This document shows, piece by piece, positions 8,296 through 17,262 of a stretch of DNA of 64,000 bases (position 1 is the stretch's first letter; the number at the start of each line of letters is the position of its first letter). Below the pieces are notes generated by a model, which was not told the DNA's origin, ran no database searches, and worked only from the letters and a program-made list of their open reading frames with translations. Location: contig NZ_JAGDYT010000008.1 of assembly GCF_049116555.1 (NCBI RefSeq), positions 310,001-374,000 of the forward strand, given 5' to 3'. The DNA is from Maricaulis maris_C. Its GTDB lineage: Bacteria > Pseudomonadota > Alphaproteobacteria > Caulobacterales > Maricaulaceae. A program made the translations under genes and the position numbers.

Positions 8296-9807
8296 ATGTT
8301 CGGCAAGCGTGCCGGAGGCCCGACACCCACACCCGCACAGATGACGCCGCCGACGGTCGCGCCCATGGATGAGGCACGTCCGGAGCCGGCTGCGCGTCGT
8401 GAGGGTCAGGCCGCACCGGCGGCCAAGCCCGCCGCGGCGGCGCCCAAGCCGGTCGCAAAGCCGGCTCCTGGCGCTTATTCCGGCCCGAAAGCGGCCAAGC
8501 GGACAGCCCGCATTGCCGAAACCGGCGGGCGGTCCGAAGAATATTACGCCATCAAGACGACGATCTTCAACGCACTGATCGACACCATCGATCTGGGCCA
8601 GCTGGCCCGGCTGGACAATGAGACGGCGGCCGAAGAAATCCGCGATATCGTGACCGAGATCATCTCGATCAAGAACGTTGCCATGTCGATCGCCGAGCAG
8701 GAGCAATTGCTTCAGGATATCTGTAATGATGTCCTCGGCTTCGGTCCGCTCGAGCCGCTTCTGGCGCGCGATGACATCGCCGATATCATGGTCAATGGCG
8801 CCGACCGGGTCTTCATCGAAGTCAACGGCAAGGTCGAGGAAACGAATATCCGTTTCCGGGATAACGGCCAGCTGATGAATATCTGCCAGCGCATCGTCAG
8901 TCAGGTCGGCCGCCGCGTCGACGAGAGCTCGCCGATCTGTGACGCCCGCCTGATGGACGGTTCGCGTGTCAACGTGATTGCCCCGCCGCTGGCGCTGGAC
9001 GGTCCGACGCTGACCATTCGTAAGTTCAAGAAGGACAAGCTGCAGATGCAGAATCTGGTGGAGTTCGGCTCCATCACGCCGGAAGGCGCCAAGGTTCTGT
9101 CCATCATTGGTGCATCGCGCTGTAACGTCCTGATTTCCGGGGGTACCGGTTCGGGCAAGACGACTCTGCTCAACTGCATGACTGGTTTCATCGAGGAGGA
9201 CGAACGCGTCGTCACCTGCGAAGACGCCGCCGAGCTCCAGCTTCAGCAACCGCATGTTGTCCGCCTGGAGACCCGTCCGCCGAACCTGGAAGGTTCGGGG
9301 CAGGTGACCATGCGCGATCTGGTCAAGAACTGTCTGCGTATGCGCCCGGAGCGGATCATCGTGGGTGAGGTGCGTGGCCCGGAGGCGTTTGACCTCCTGC
9401 AGGCCATGAATACCGGTCACGATGGTTCAATGGGCACGCTGCATGCCAACTCGCCCCGTGAGGCGATGTCGCGGATCGAGTCGATGATCACGATGGGCGG
9501 CTATAACCTGCCCGCCAAGACGATCCGCGAGATGATTGTCGGTTCGATCGACGTCATTGTTCAGGCTGCCCGCCTGCGCGACGGGTCGCGGAAAATCACC
9601 CATATAACCGAAGTGGTCGGCATGGAGGGCGATGTCATCGTCACCCAGGACCTCTTCCTCTACGAGATCAAGGGCGAGGACGAGCACGGCGATATTGTCG
9701 GCCAGCACGCCTCGACCGGTATCGCCCGCCCGAAATTCTGGGATCGCGCCCGCTATTTCGGCCTGGAGCGCGAGCTCGCGAATGCGCTCGATGCATCGGA
9801 GGCCTGA
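8296..9807 (+). CDS. cpaF: Pilus secretion ATPase CpaF (TadA)
   Basis: This 503-residue hexameric type II/IV secretion ATPase powers extension and retraction of the Flp pilus. Visible motifs are Walker A ISGGTGSGKTTL near residues 279-290, the Asp box region VTCEDAAELQ, Walker B RIIVGEVRGPEAFDLLQAM and the His box HDGSMGTLHANS. The first 75 residues are Ala/Pro-rich and probably disordered. TadA/CpaF is one of the most conserved proteins of Tad loci, and its place between cpaE and tadB is the standard order. Confidence 0.95.
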   Translation: MFGKRAGGPTPTPAQMTPPTVAPMDEARPEPAARREGQAAPAAKPAAAAPKPVAKPAPGAYSGPKAAKRTARIAETGGRSEEYYAIKTTIFNALIDTIDLGQLARLDNETAAEEIRDIVTEIISIKNVAMSIAEQEQLLQDICNDVLGFGPLEPLLARDDIADIMVNGADRVFIEVNGKVEETNIRFRDNGQLMNICQRIVSQVGRRVDESSPICDARLMDGSRVNVIAPPLALDGPTLTIRKFKKDKLQMQNLVEFGSITPEGAKVLSIIGASRCNVLISGGTGSGKTTLLNCMTGFIEEDERVVTCEDAAELQLQQPHVVRLETRPPNLEGSGQVTMRDLVKNCLRMRPERIIVGEVRGPEAFDLLQAMNTGHDGSMGTLHANSPREAMSRIESMITMGGYNLPAKTIREMIVGSIDVIVQAARLRDGSRKITHITEVVGMEGDVIVTQDLFLYEIKGEDEHGDIVGQHASTGIARPKFWDRARYFGLERELANALDASEA

Positions 9808-9812
9808 TTGCG

Positions 9813-10805
9813 ATGAATGAGGACATGATTTTTGTGCTCGCTGCGGCGGCCGCCTTCATGGCGGTCGGCGGTGTCGGCTGGGTCGTTGCTGGCGCGGCGG
9901 GTGATGTGCAATCGAAAAAGCGGATGAACCGCGCAGTGCATGGAGGCCTGCAGCGCGGGCGACGCCAGACATCGGCACTCGACCAGGCTGCCCAGCGCAA
10001 GCGTCAGGTCCAGGAATCGCTCAAGGACCTGGAGCAGAGGCAGCGCGACCGGCGAAAGAAATCCCTGTCCATCAAGGCCCGCATCCAGCAGGCCGGCATG
10101 TCGTTCACGCCAGCCGTCTTCTGGATGATTTCTGCCGGTCTCGCTGTGGCCGGGCTGTTGATCGCCCTGATTACCGGTCAGAATCTGATCGTCACCGGGG
10201 GCATCACCGTCATCGCCGGCCTCGGCATGCCACGCTGGTGGCTGGGCCTGGCGCGTGGCCGTCGGCAGAAGAAATTCTCGGGCGAGTTTGCCAATGCGCT
10301 CGACGTCATCACGCGCGGTGTGAAGTCCGGCCTGCCGCTGAATGAGTGTCTCAAGATCCTCGCCAAGGAAAGCCCGGAGCCGGTGCGGACCGAATTCGAG
10401 AAACTGGTCGAGGGTATCGCTGTCGGTGTCTCCCTGCCGGACGGTCTCGACCGGATGTGCGAACGCATGCCGCTGCCCGAGCTCAACTTTTTCCGCACCG
10501 TGCTGATCATCCAGCAGAAGACCGGCGGTAATCTCGCCGAGACGCTGGGCAATCTGTCCATCGTGCTGCGCTCGCGCAAGATGATGCGCGAGAAGATCGG
10601 GGCGCTGTCCTCGGAAGCCAAGTCGTCGGCCGCGATTATCGGCTCGCTGCCGCCGGGCGTCCTCGGCATCGTCTATGCCACCACCCCCTCCTATATGGGC
10701 CAGATGTTCGTTCACCCGACCGGTCAGCTGATGCTGCTCGGCGGTGTGACCTGGATGTTCATCGGCATCATGGTCATGCGCGGCATGATCAACTTCAAGA
10801 TCTGA
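9813..10805 (+). CDS. tadB: Flp pilus inner-membrane platform protein TadB (CpaG)
   Basis: The 330-residue protein has an N-terminal helix, a charged cytoplasmic region (about 30-85), two membrane helices (about 95-145), a GspF-type cytoplasmic domain (FANALDVITRGVKSGLPLNEC and later FFRTVLIIQQKTGGNLAETL), and C-terminal membrane helices. TadB and TadC form the platform on which CpaF acts. It starts five bases after cpaF and ends seven bases before its paralogue tadC. Confidence 0.92.
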   Translation: MNEDMIFVLAAAAAFMAVGGVGWVVAGAAGDVQSKKRMNRAVHGGLQRGRRQTSALDQAAQRKRQVQESLKDLEQRQRDRRKKSLSIKARIQQAGMSFTPAVFWMISAGLAVAGLLIALITGQNLIVTGGITVIAGLGMPRWWLGLARGRRQKKFSGEFANALDVITRGVKSGLPLNECLKILAKESPEPVRTEFEKLVEGIAVGVSLPDGLDRMCERMPLPELNFFRTVLIIQQKTGGNLAETLGNLSIVLRSRKMMREKIGALSSEAKSSAAIIGSLPPGVLGIVYATTPSYMGQMFVHPTGQLMLLGGVTWMFIGIMVMRGMINFKI

Positions 10806-10812
10806 GGCGGGC

Positions 10813-11808
10813 ATGTTCGGAATCGGCTTCACAGAGATACGCGACTTCCTGACCGACCCGCAGAGCTTGATCGCCCTGGTGGCCGCGGTGCTGGTCTTTG
10901 CGACCATTGTCACCCTGTCGGCGCCGGCCCTGAGCACCGACAAGCTCGACAAGCGGATCAAGTCGGTCAACAACCGCCGCGAGGAGCTGCGCCGCAAGAG
11001 CCGCGAAGCGATGGAAGCCGAGGCCCGCGGGGGCAAGGGGTCGATCCGCGGCGCGGAGGCCAAGGGCCTGGTGCGCCAGGTCGTGGACGCGCTCAATCTG
11101 CAAAAAGCCTTCGAAGATCCGGCCCTGCAGGAAAAGCTGGCGCAGGCTGGCATGCGCGGCAGCCGTCCGGCCGTAACCTTCTATTTCTTCCGCCTGCTCT
11201 CACCCTTCATCCTGTTCGGGCTGGCGCTGGCCTATGTCTTCCTGATCAATGATTTCGGCCTGCCGCAAATCACGCGGATCTGCTTTTCATTCGGGCTGGG
11301 GCTACTGGGCTACTATGCGCCCAACCTCTATCTCTCCAATCTCGCCGCCAAGCGCCAGCAATCGATCATGGGCGCATTTCCCGACGCGCTCGACCTGCTG
11401 CTGATCTGTGTCGAGAGTGGCATGTCGATCGAGGCGGCCTTCCACAAGGTTTCCAGTGAAGTCGGGTCGCAATCGATCGAGCTCGCCGAGGAATTGTCTC
11501 TGACCACGGCTGAACTGTCCTATTTGCAGGATCGCCGGATGGCGTATGAGAATCTCGCCAAGCGCACCAATCACCCCGGGGTGAAGGCGGTCTGTACCTC
11601 TTTGATCCAGGCCGAGCGCTACGGGACGCCGCTGGGGCAGGCCCTGCGCGTCATGGCGAAGGAAAACCGGGACATGCGCCTGGCAGCCGCCGAGAAGAAG
11701 GCGGCCTCCCTGCCGGCCAAGCTGACCGTGCCGATGATCATCTTCTTCCTGCCGGTCTTGTTCGTGGTCATCCTCGGTCCGGCCATCATCCGCTTCAATA
11801 GCATGTGA
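10813..11808 (+). CDS. tadC: Flp pilus inner-membrane platform protein TadC (CpaH)
   Basis: Like TadB, this 331-residue protein has the GspF-like domain, here FPDALDLLLICVESGMSIEAAF near residues 188-209 followed by RTNHPGVKAVCTSLIQAERYGTPLGQ-type sequence, flanked by membrane helices at about 15-35, 125-165 and 300-325. It is the partner of TadB in the inner-membrane platform. It is the last recognised gene of the cpaB-tadC operon. Confidence 0.92.
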   Translation: MFGIGFTEIRDFLTDPQSLIALVAAVLVFATIVTLSAPALSTDKLDKRIKSVNNRREELRRKSREAMEAEARGGKGSIRGAEAKGLVRQVVDALNLQKAFEDPALQEKLAQAGMRGSRPAVTFYFFRLLSPFILFGLALAYVFLINDFGLPQITRICFSFGLGLLGYYAPNLYLSNLAAKRQQSIMGAFPDALDLLLICVESGMSIEAAFHKVSSEVGSQSIELAEELSLTTAELSYLQDRRMAYENLAKRTNHPGVKAVCTSLIQAERYGTPLGQALRVMAKENRDMRLAAAEKKAASLPAKLTVPMIIFFLPVLFVVILGPAIIRFNSM

Positions 11809-11846
11809 CGAATCCGTTCTGGCGCGCTACTTGAATAGCAACATGC

Positions 11847-12371
11847 ATGTTGAACAGGTGGACACAGCCCATGTTTTCCGGGCGCAAGACAGCCGACCAG
11901 CTCCGTGACGAGATCCGCAATGCGGATGCCGCCGTGGGCGAAGCGATGAGCGCGCTCGCCATCGATGATGTCGCGGCTGCGCGTCAGGCGCTTTCGTCTG
12001 CACCGCGGACCCATTTCGTCGACATGGGCTGGAAGGTCGGACTTGCCGGCGCAATGATCGAGCTCAGGGCCGGCAAGATGAAGCCCGGCCTGCAGAAGCT
12101 GATCGCTGTCTGTTCGCGTCTCGATGACACCGACCTGTCCCGCGACGACAAGAATTATCTCCGCCTCTATGCCCTCTACCGGGGCAGTGAAGCGTCGAAG
12201 GATGGCCGCGCGCCGGTCGAGTTGCGTGAGCTGGTCGAGGATTTCCGCTTCGATCACACGCTGGTAACGCCGCTCTTGCGCAAGGACTTCCCGCTCAAGG
12301 CGCTTGATGAGGCCGAGCCGGCACCGCCGCCCCCGCCACCCCCACCGCCCGTGCCGAGTGATGCCGACTGA
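11847..12371 (+). CDS. Uncharacterised protein after tadC, helical with proline-rich tail
   Basis: I do not recognise this 174-residue protein. It is predicted helical, with short repeats of the type ADAAVGEAMSALAIDDVAAARQAL that resemble TPR helices, and it ends in a run of nine prolines interrupted once (PPPPPPPPPVP). There is no signal peptide. An alternative start eight codons downstream (MFSGRKTADQL) has a better ribosome-binding region (AGGTGG) and may be the real one. It follows tadC by 38 bases and may belong to the pilus operon; a TPR-like pilus accessory role would fit but is a guess. Confidence 0.6.
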   Translation: MLNRWTQPMFSGRKTADQLRDEIRNADAAVGEAMSALAIDDVAAARQALSSAPRTHFVDMGWKVGLAGAMIELRAGKMKPGLQKLIAVCSRLDDTDLSRDDKNYLRLYALYRGSEASKDGRAPVELRELVEDFRFDHTLVTPLLRKDFPLKALDEAEPAPPPPPPPPPVPSDAD

Positions 12372-12452
12372 ATATTTCTATTCCGCCGCGCTGCGCTTTC
12401 AGTATGGTTTCCCGAGGGGCGAGGCGACTTTGCGGTAGAATGGGATCACTCC

Positions 12453-12887
12453 ATGAGAATCACGCGCGAATTCGCGCTCTATTGGGGCACGGTCCTGTTG
12501 TGCGGATATGGGGCGGTCACCTATGGCCGCTGGGGTCTGCTCGAACTGCTGGTCCGGACCGGTACCTGGCCGTCCGACTGGTTCGAATTTGATGCCTATG
12601 GCTATGTCGCCAGCATGTCGGTCTTGCAGGAAGTCGTCTTCGTGCTGGCCACGCTCTGCGCCCTGACGGCCTTCGCCTTGCTTCTGCTGCGCTCACGCTG
12701 GTCGGCGGCGATGTATGGCGCCTTCTTCCTCGCATCCATGGTCGACTGGCTGTTGCTTGTCGGCAATCCGTTCATCGGCATGGGGCTGAATGGCTATTTC
12801 GGGATCACGATCAATCTGATCGCCTTGTCGGCGGTCATCATGATCACCTCGATGGGCTTGCTGAAGGGGCGGGTGGCCCGGCGCTAG
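12453..12887 (+). CDS. Small four-helix membrane protein, unknown function
   Basis: The protein has 144 residues with four predicted membrane helices (about 8-27, 50-78, 84-104, 115-136) and a basic C-terminus (KGRVARR). No catalytic motif is visible and I do not know the family. Its last bases overlap tail to tail with the TadD gene on the other strand. The 80-base gap before it suggests a promoter separate from the pilus operon. Confidence 0.6.
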   Translation: MRITREFALYWGTVLLCGYGAVTYGRWGLLELLVRTGTWPSDWFEFDAYGYVASMSVLQEVVFVLATLCALTAFALLLLRSRWSAAMYGAFFLASMVDWLLLVGNPFIGMGLNGYFGITINLIALSAVIMITSMGLLKGRVARR

Positions 12888-13678
12888 TTCTCGCGCACCG
12901 CGTCATAGCGGCGATTGGTGGTCAGCATGGCGCGGATATAGGCCATATTGGCCTCGGCCATTTGCGGTGACACGTCGACACGGGCCAGTTCCTCGGCTTC
13001 GGCAAAACGGCCCTGGAGGGCGATCACGAGCGCCAGATTCTGGCGCACCGTCGCGTCCGCTCCCGGGCGAACCATGGCCTCGCGCAGCATGCGCTCCGCC
13101 GTGTCGGCCTCGCCGGCAGTGACATAGGACATGGCCATATTCGACAGGATGGACGGTTCGCCAGGGGCGAGATTCAACGCGTCCCGGAAGGCATTGCGGG
13201 CGGCGTCGCTCTGCCCGGCCTGTTCCAGGGCAATGCCCAGCGCATTGTGGGTCTGCCAGCGACCGCCATCAATCTGGGCGGCCCGGCGCAGCGATTCGAT
13301 TCCGGCCGCGCCGCGCCCACCGGCGGCGAGCGCACTGCCATGGGCCAGAAGGACATCGGCATTGTCAGGATAGAGCGCCAGCGTCTGGCGGGCGACTTCG
13401 CTTGCCCGCTGGTAATTGCCGAGCTGGCGGAGGGCGCGGGACAATTCCAGCGCGGCTTCCAGATCAGACGGATTGAGGTCATGGGCTTCGGCCCAGAAGG
13501 CGGCCTGGGTGAGCAGGTCCTGGCTGCGCACGGCCTGCCGTTCACTGGCCGAGGCCGGTACGATCGTGTTGGCGTTCATCGTGTCGATGACGGCCTGTTC
13601 CTGTTCGGTCGGTGCCGTCGTCGCACAGGCTGCCAGAAACAAGGCGCCAAGCGGGGCGAGAAGGACGTGTTTGCGCAT
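12884..13678 (-). CDS. tadD: TPR lipoprotein of the Tad pilus (TadD-like)
   Basis: This 264-residue lipoprotein has lipobox LFLAAC (cleavage before Cys17). The rest is made of tetratricopeptide repeats, for example NPSDLEAALELSRALRQLGN, YPDNADVLLAHGSALAAGG and APGEPSILSNMAMSYVTAGE. TadD is the outer-membrane TPR lipoprotein needed for secretin assembly. A start 18 codons earlier is open, but the chosen ATG begins directly with a basic residue pair and the signal sequence. It is transcribed toward the pilus operon. Confidence 0.8.
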   Translation of the reverse strand: MRKHVLLAPLGALFLAACATTAPTEQEQAVIDTMNANTIVPASASERQAVRSQDLLTQAAFWAEAHDLNPSDLEAALELSRALRQLGNYQRASEVARQTLALYPDNADVLLAHGSALAAGGRGAAGIESLRRAAQIDGGRWQTHNALGIALEQAGQSDAARNAFRDALNLAPGEPSILSNMAMSYVTAGEADTAERMLREAMVRPGADATVRQNLALVIALQGRFAEAEELARVDVSPQMAEANMAYIRAMLTTNRRYDAVREN

Positions 13679-13780
13679 GGTAAAAGCCGGACCACTGTTG
13701 AGCATGTCTTGAATCTGGGCTGCGCCGGTCAAGAATGGGTTAATCCATCCGACTGAACCGGACTTGCAAAAGGATATGTC

Positions 13781-15145
13781 ATGACCGCCCTGATCGCCTC
13801 CGCCTCCAATGCCCGGATCCTGCGCCTTGTCGGCGAGGCTGATGCGGCCTCCGCGGTCGCGGCGCTGCCCGCGGATCAGCGTTCGCTGGCAGCCGGATTC
13901 AAGGGCAAGCCCGGCCAGATCGTGCTGTTGCCCGATGGCGGTGACGCCCAGGCGCTGTACGGGATCGGCAAGGGCGGTGATGCCTTCGTGCTGGGCGGTG
14001 CGGCGCTGACCCTGCCGCAGGGCGAGTGGCAGCTGGAAGGCCTGCCCGCCGATATCGACCCCACACTGGCGACCACGGCCTGGGCACTGGGCAGCTACAG
14101 TTTCACAACCTACAAGCCGGCCGCCCGCGAGCCGGCCCGACTGGTCGCGCCCGACGGGGCTGATCTCGACGAGGCGAAATCAATTGCCGCAGCGGTTCAT
14201 CTGACCCGCGATCTCGTCAATACGCCAGCCGATCGCATGGGGCCGGACGGTCTGGAAGCGGCGTTCCGTGATCTCGCCGAGACGTTCGGAGCGACCGTGC
14301 GTGTGACCCGTGGCGATGACCTGCTCGTGCAGAATTATCCCATGATCCATGCGGTTGGCCGGGCTGCGGGCGAGGCGCCGCGCCTGCTCGAGCTGGAATG
14401 GGGTGATGCGCGCCATCCGCGTCTTGCCCTTGTCGGCAAGGGTGTGTGTTTCGACACGGGTGGTCTCGACCTGAAAGCGGCGCAATTCATGCGTCTGATG
14501 AAGAAGGATATGGGCGGCGCGGCCAACGCGATGGGCCTGGCCCGCATGGTGATGGCCGGCAATTTGCCAGTGCGTCTCCACCTGCTTGTGCCCGCTGTCG
14601 AGAATGCGGTCGGGGCCGGGGCTTTCCGTCCGGGTGACATCCTCGACAGCCGCAAGGGGCTCACAGTCGAGATCGACAATACCGATGCCGAGGGGCGTCT
14701 GGTTCTGGGTGACGCCCTGACCCGTGCGACCGAGGAGGAGGTCGATCTCCTGCTCGATTTTGCCACGCTGACCGGCGCAGCCCGCGTCGCGCTGGGACCG
14801 GAAGTGGCCCCTTTCTATACCGATGACGACGCGGTCGCCGAGAGCCTGTCCCGCAGTGCCGGCAAGGTAGCCGACCCGCTTTGGCGCATGCCGCTATGGG
14901 ATGGCTATGAGGGCGAGATGGACGGTGAAATCTCCGATCTCGTGAACAGTGCGGCCACACCGATGGCCGGATCGATCACGGCTGCGCTCTTCCTGCGCCG
15001 TTTTGTCGGTGAGGCCAGCTGGGTGCATTTCGACATTTTCGCATGGAATCCGAAAGCGCGCCCGGGGCGTCCCAAGGGCGGTGACATGCATGCCGCCCGC
15101 GCCGTTTACCAAATGCTCAAGGAGCGATTCCAGAATACGGGCTGA
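13781..15145 (+). CDS. Leucyl aminopeptidase family protein (M17)
   Basis: The protein has 454 residues. The C-terminal M17 catalytic domain is complete: GKGVCFDTGGLDLK with both lysines and the first metal aspartate, KKDMGGAA, and NTDAEGRL with the metal-binding Asp and Glu and the bicarbonate-site Arg (about residues 225-310). The N-terminal domain (1-135) is shorter and more divergent than in PepA. It removes N-terminal amino acids from peptides in the cytoplasm using two metal ions. The gene looks monocistronic with its own promoter between it and tadD. Exact substrate preference (PepA or PepB type) is not clear. Confidence 0.88.
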   Translation: MTALIASASNARILRLVGEADAASAVAALPADQRSLAAGFKGKPGQIVLLPDGGDAQALYGIGKGGDAFVLGGAALTLPQGEWQLEGLPADIDPTLATTAWALGSYSFTTYKPAAREPARLVAPDGADLDEAKSIAAAVHLTRDLVNTPADRMGPDGLEAAFRDLAETFGATVRVTRGDDLLVQNYPMIHAVGRAAGEAPRLLELEWGDARHPRLALVGKGVCFDTGGLDLKAAQFMRLMKKDMGGAANAMGLARMVMAGNLPVRLHLLVPAVENAVGAGAFRPGDILDSRKGLTVEIDNTDAEGRLVLGDALTRATEEEVDLLLDFATLTGAARVALGPEVAPFYTDDDAVAESLSRSAGKVADPLWRMPLWDGYEGEMDGEISDLVNSAATPMAGSITAALFLRRFVGEASWVHFDIFAWNPKARPGRPKGGDMHAARAVYQMLKERFQNTG

Positions 15146-15178
15146 TCAAGCCGATCAGAGTGAGTCTTGGAGACCGGT

Positions 15179-15580
15179 ATGCCGTCACAGGCGATGACAT
15201 CGCTTGAGATGATGAGGCGCGTGTCAGCGGACGCGGTGCGAGGCGCCGCGGCCGATCTGACTGCGCGCCAGTTTGCGCTGCTTCTGGCCATTTTCATGAA
15301 GCCGGGTCCGCATGCCATTCGCGATCTTGCGCGCCAGCTCGACCTGCCCAAGCCGGCGGTCACTCGGGCGCTGGACGTGCTCGAACGCCAGGGTTTTGTC
15401 AGGCGCAAGCGGGACCGCGCCGACAAGCGTGATGTTTCGGTGCATCGCACTGTAAAGGGGGCGGTTTTCCTGTACGATTACGGCGAAGCCGTCGCTCACC
15501 GTGCCGAGGAAACGCGTACATGTCCCAGCTGGATCCCCGCCTCACAGCCGCCCGCCCAGACCTCGCATCGGCTGAACTGA
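15179..15580 (+). CDS. MarR-family transcriptional regulator
   Basis: The protein of 133 residues has the MarR winged helix: LTARQFALLLAIF, then HAIRDLARQLDLPKPAVTRALDVLERQGFVRRKRDRADKRD, with the wing DRADKRDVSV. The start is the ATG six bases behind GGAG; a TTG four codons upstream is excluded by that spacing. The C-terminal 20 residues are not MarR-like and are encoded over the start of the next gene in another frame, a 61-base overlap. The overlap suggests that it controls or is co-expressed with the NlpC/P60 hydrolase. Confidence 0.8.
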   Translation: MPSQAMTSLEMMRRVSADAVRGAAADLTARQFALLLAIFMKPGPHAIRDLARQLDLPKPAVTRALDVLERQGFVRRKRDRADKRDVSVHRTVKGAVFLYDYGEAVAHRAEETRTCPSWIPASQPPAQTSHRLN

Positions 15581-16371
15581 GGGGCCAGGTCGAGGCGGAG
15601 CGCTTTGTCGAGCCGATCGATCACCAGGCGATCTGTGCCGCGGTGCCGATCCGCAAGGCTCCCAATCCGTCTGCCGCCATGGATGACCAATTGCTGGCCG
15701 GTGATGTCTTTGCCGTGCTCGAACAGCGAGAGGGCTGGGCCTGGGGGCAGTCGCGGGCTGATGGCTATGTCGGCTGGGTCGAAGCGGCCTGCCTGTCGCC
15801 GGATTTGCGCCCCATCGATCGCAAGATCACCGTCCTGCGCACCTATGCCTTCTCGGAACCCAGCATCAAGTCGGTACCCAGTCACCTGCTCAGCCTGAAT
15901 GCCGGTTTCACGGCCGGGCGCCGCGAGGGGCGCTTTGTCGAGGCCGTCGGCCTGGGTTGGGTGATCGAGGCGCATGCGGCTCCGCTGGAGGCGATGGCCG
16001 GTGATTTCGTCGCCGTCGCCGAGGCCTTTCTCGGGGCGCCCTATCTGTGGGGTGGCAAGGAGAGTCTGGGGCTGGATTGCTCCGGCCTGGTCCAGATGTC
16101 GCTGCAGGCATCCGGTCAGGCGATTGCGCGTGACGCCGATCAGCAGGAGGCGGCGCTCAAGGCTGTCTGGCGTGATGTGACCGACGATCCGGAGCGCGCG
16201 CGCGGGGATATCGTCTTCTGGCCCGGCCATGTCGGGATCATGACTGACAGCGAGCATTTCCTGCACGCCAATGCCTCGACGATGGATGTGACGCTGGAAC
16301 CTTTCGCCGAAGCCGAGGCGCGCATACGGGCGGCAGAGAATCCTGTTCGGGCCATCTATCGGCAACCCTGA
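15520..16371 (+). CDS. NlpC/P60 family cysteine peptidase with SH3-like domains
   Basis: The protein of 283 residues carries bacterial SH3-like segments (about 40-90 and 100-155) and a C-terminal NlpC/P60 domain with the catalytic Cys in LGLDCSGLVQ (about residue 187), His in GHVGIM and the third polar position in HANA. Such enzymes cut the stem peptides of cell-wall peptidoglycan, usually between D-Glu and DAP. No signal peptide is visible, so the protein may act on recycled muropeptides in the cytoplasm or use another route out. The start has GAGGAA upstream and lies inside the MarR gene. Confidence 0.85.
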   Translation: MSQLDPRLTAARPDLASAELRGQVEAERFVEPIDHQAICAAVPIRKAPNPSAAMDDQLLAGDVFAVLEQREGWAWGQSRADGYVGWVEAACLSPDLRPIDRKITVLRTYAFSEPSIKSVPSHLLSLNAGFTAGRREGRFVEAVGLGWVIEAHAAPLEAMAGDFVAVAEAFLGAPYLWGGKESLGLDCSGLVQMSLQASGQAIARDADQQEAALKAVWRDVTDDPERARGDIVFWPGHVGIMTDSEHFLHANASTMDVTLEPFAEAEARIRAAENPVRAIYRQP

Positions 16372-16398
16372 TCGGCACGCATGACACCCGCTGACAAG

Positions 16399-16428
16399 AA
16401 AAAGCCCCGGACGCTGTCCGGGGCTTGA
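16399..16428 (-). terminator. Terminator behind the cytochrome c gene
   Basis: A 10-bp perfect stem AAGCCCCGGA / TCCGGGGCTT with a five-base loop lies between the convergent NlpC and cytochrome genes. Read on the minus strand it is followed by TTTCTT, so it ends the cytochrome transcript; it may also serve the plus strand more weakly. Confidence 0.75.
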
Positions 16429-16450
16429 TCATGTCGTGATGGTGAAAGGG

Positions 16451-17116
16451 CTATTCGCCGCCTTCGGTTTCCTGCTGGGCTTGTTCAGCCATGTCGTCAG
16501 CGGCTTCGTCCATGCTGCCCATGGCGTCTTCCACGGCTTCGGCCGGGAGGTCGACCGGCAAGGGAGCCGGAAGCGGCATCGGATTGTCCGCCAAGGAGCG
16601 CATATAGGCGATCAGCTCGAGGCGGGTGTCGTCATTGCCGAGGCCGCGGTAGGACATCGCCGTGCCGGACGCATAGCTGGACGGGTTCTCGATGAAGGCG
16701 TCGAGCGCTTCATAGGTCCAGGCACCATCCAGGGATTGCAGCGCTGCGGAGTAGCTGAAGCCGTCACGCGAGGCGATGTCAGTTCCGACTACGCCCCAGA
16801 GGTTCGGACCCACGCCATTGGCGCCACCTTGATCAAAAGTGTGGCAAGCGGCGCAGCGACGGGCTGCGCGTTCACCGGCACCGATATCAGCGGCAGCCAG
16901 AACCAGACCGTAATCGGTCGGGCCTTCGACGATCACTTCGGTGGACGCACCGGCGCCGATCGCAGCCCAGTCAACCGGGTAAGCGGTATTCTCGGCCGTC
17001 AGCTCATGCGCAGCGTGCGAAGGCACCAGGAGATGCCCCAGTTCCATGATCGCCAGGACGGCCAATACTGTTGCCAGCACGACGCCGGCAACCTTGTTCC
17101 AGAAGAGTTCGCCCAT
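16451..17116 (-). CDS. Membrane-anchored cytochrome c (c552/CycM type)
   Basis: This 221-residue protein has an N-terminal membrane anchor (residues 7-27), a class I cytochrome c domain with heme site RRCAACHTF (about 87-91) and the Met ligand in GTAMSYRG, and an acidic Ala/Glu-rich tail of about 40 residues. It should carry electrons from the bc1 complex to the terminal oxidase on the periplasmic face. The start is the ATG with GGGGG six bases upstream. The acidic tail is longer than in CycM proteins I know. Confidence 0.85.
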   Translation of the reverse strand: MGELFWNKVAGVVLATVLAVLAIMELGHLLVPSHAAHELTAENTAYPVDWAAIGAGASTEVIVEGPTDYGLVLAAADIGAGERAARRCAACHTFDQGGANGVGPNLWGVVGTDIASRDGFSYSAALQSLDGAWTYEALDAFIENPSSYASGTAMSYRGLGNDDTRLELIAYMRSLADNPMPLPAPLPVDLPAEAVEDAMGSMDEAADDMAEQAQQETEGGE

Positions 17117-17262
17117 GGACGCCCCCAAATTCAATCAGGTTGAAAATCGAACCGTGTTTGGCACGCACCGCGCCATCAGGCAACACCGCAACGCGCTCAT
17201 ATGCTGCGGTAACACGACGCACGGGCGAAACCCGGATGGTTTGGCGGTCTGCGATCCGCCGG

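Noticed and set aside
9753..11153. Minus-strand open frame opposite tadB and tadC
   Set aside because: The plus-strand pilus genes are continuous and well conserved.
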